Shown: positions 6,360 through 7,103 of the stretch, piece by piece
Position numbering within the stretch: the first letter of the stretch is position 1
How the letters are laid out: every line of letters begins with the position of its first letter
Source of the DNA: Rhizobacter sp.
GTDB lineage: Bacteria > Pseudomonadota > Gammaproteobacteria > Burkholderiales > Burkholderiaceae_C
Length of the DNA stretch: 7,103 nt
Assembly (NCBI GenBank): GCA_014380155.1
Contig: JACMKJ010000371.1
Coordinates: 1-7,103 of the forward strand
Direction: 5' to 3'
Made by a program: the position numbers and the translations under genes
Notes under the pieces: model-generated
Seen by the model: only the letters and a program-made list of their open reading frames with translations
Told to the model about the DNA's origin: nothing
Database searches by the model: none

Positions 6360-6413
6360 GACCAGGGGTGACCCCATCATAGGCAGGCACCGCGCCTGAC
6401 GCCCCCGGGCTGG

Positions 6414-7103
6414 CTACTTCACCGCCACATCCACGCGCCGGGCCTTGGGGTCCTCGCCGGCCAGGTTGGCTTCGGCCGATGCGGGTTTCTCCAGCACCAC
6501 GCGTGCCTCGGCAATGCCCGCAGTCTTCAAGGCATCACGCACGGCAAACGCACGCTGCTTGGCCAGCTCCTGGTTCTGCGCAAGATCCCCCGCGGCCGAG
6601 TGGAAGCCCGAGATGGTGAGCTTGGCACCCGCGTTCGCCTTCAAGGTGTCGGCGAGCTGGTTGATGCCCTGGCTCGTCTCGTCGGTCAGCGCCGCCGACC
6701 CGACTGCAAAATACAGCACCGCGCCAGTGGCCGACAGCTCGGGCCCCGGCACTGCCGGTGTCACGGCGGCGCGCACGCCTGCCAGCTCGGGGTGCGTGGC
6801 CAGCATCTTGGCACCGTACAAGGGCTTGTACGCGCCCTGATGGCAGGTGGCGCAGTTGGCCTTCGGCGCATCACCCGTCGGCCCCAGGCGGTTGGCCGGG
6901 TACACGCCCGCGAGTGGGGTGAGGTACTGGGAGTTCAGGTCACGTGTCATGCGGATGCCGTACCACGCGGTGCCGCGCTGCGGTGTGCTGGAGTCCCAGT
7001 CTGCAAACGACCGGGTGTTGTGGCAGAAGGTGCAGTTCACGCCCAGCGACTGCGACATGTGCATCATCAACCCGTAGGTGTACTCCGTCTGCTTGGTCGA
7101 CTG
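6414..7103 (-). CDS. pufC: PufC, reaction-centre tetraheme cytochrome subunit, C-terminal part with an OmpA-like domain
   Basis: The gene enters from the right edge; 229 codons to the stop are visible and the start is outside. STKQTEYTYGLMMHMSQSLGVNCTFCHNTR is diagnostic for PufC: haem 3 motif CTFCH (C24, C27, H28 of the fragment) preceded by the Met helix that gives the sixth ligand (M13 by spacing). Haem 4 is CATCH (C84, C87, H88) in KANCATCHQGAYKPLYGA. PufC sits on the periplasmic side of the reaction centre and re-reduces the special pair, taking electrons from HiPIP or soluble cytochromes. Unusually, the protein does not end after haem 4. A short linker (about 109-124) leads to an OmpA-like domain (127-229): VLYFAVGSAAL, LTISGFHSAAGD, NQELAKQRAFAV, ARRVDVAVK. 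R184 of the peptidoglycan-binding pair is kept but the Asp, 15 residues before it, is S169. Upstream genes would be expected to be pufM and pufL. Confidence 0.95.
   Translation of the reverse strand, partial: QSTKQTEYTYGLMMHMSQSLGVNCTFCHNTRSFADWDSSTPQRGTAWYGIRMTRDLNSQYLTPLAGVYPANRLGPTGDAPKANCATCHQGAYKPLYGAKMLATHPELAGVRAAVTPAVPGPELSATGAVLYFAVGSAALTDETSQGINQLADTLKANAGAKLTISGFHSAAGDLAQNQELAKQRAFAVRDALKTAGIAEARVVLEKPASAEANLAGEDPKARRVDVAVK

Noticed and set aside
6384..6398. Small hairpin (CAGGC, five-base loop, GCCTG) between pufC and haem oxygenase
   Set aside because: The stem is only five pairs and is not followed by a run of U on the minus-strand transcript, so it cannot be called a terminator; such short GC stems are expected by chance here.

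Overview
This GC-rich window reads as chromosome from a phototrophic betaproteobacterium of the Rubrivivax/Roseateles/Rhodoferax kind (order Burkholderiales). That placement is an inference. It rests on the end of a pufC gene (tetraheme cytochrome subunit of the photosynthetic reaction centre), a Tat-exported high-potential iron-sulfur protein (HiPIP), and a light-damage gene set typical of Burkholderiales. No mobile element, RNA gene or CRISPR array is visible, and coding density is very high.

Layout. From 4546 leftwards, everything lies on the minus strand and looks like one operon, read in this order: a renalase-like FAD oxidoreductase (4546-3464), a HiPIP (3427-3119), a 56-residue DUF2256 zinc-ribbon-like protein (3122-2952), an FeS-type (6-4) photolyase/cryptochrome of the PhrB/CryB class (2959-1406), a second photolyase-like FAD protein with unusual domain order (1413-202), and the first 46 codons of a short-chain dehydrogenase that leaves the window at position 1. 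The three junctions from HiPIP to the second photolyase are start/stop overlaps of 4, 8 and 8 bases, so translational coupling is likely. Divergent from this operon, on the plus strand, is a MerR-type regulator (4654-5748). The roughly 100-base AT-richer gap between them holds a 21-bp dyad that is a natural candidate operator.

Right of the regulator, on the minus strand and pointing towards it, are the 3' end of pufC (7103-6414) and a haem oxygenase (6359-5688). The haem oxygenase tail overlaps the regulator tail by 61 bp. The window is therefore the junction between the end of a puf transcription unit and a light-response/photorepair module.

How the genes may work together. The two flavoproteins and the small zinc-ribbon-like protein suggest repair of UV damage or light signalling. 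The MerR regulator resembles the CarH/LitR light regulators but has a C-terminal half with no visible cobalamin-binding motif, as in 'class II' LitR proteins. It probably controls the divergent operon. HiPIP is the usual soluble electron donor to PufC in related phototrophs, so its place inside the photolyase operon is notable. Haem oxygenase makes biliverdin, the chromophore of bacteriophytochromes, and would fit light sensing beside a puf operon. The points most worth a second look are the OmpA-like domain fused to the C terminus of PufC, the apparently permuted photolyase, the cysteine-containing tail of the regulator, and HiPIP in the repair operon.
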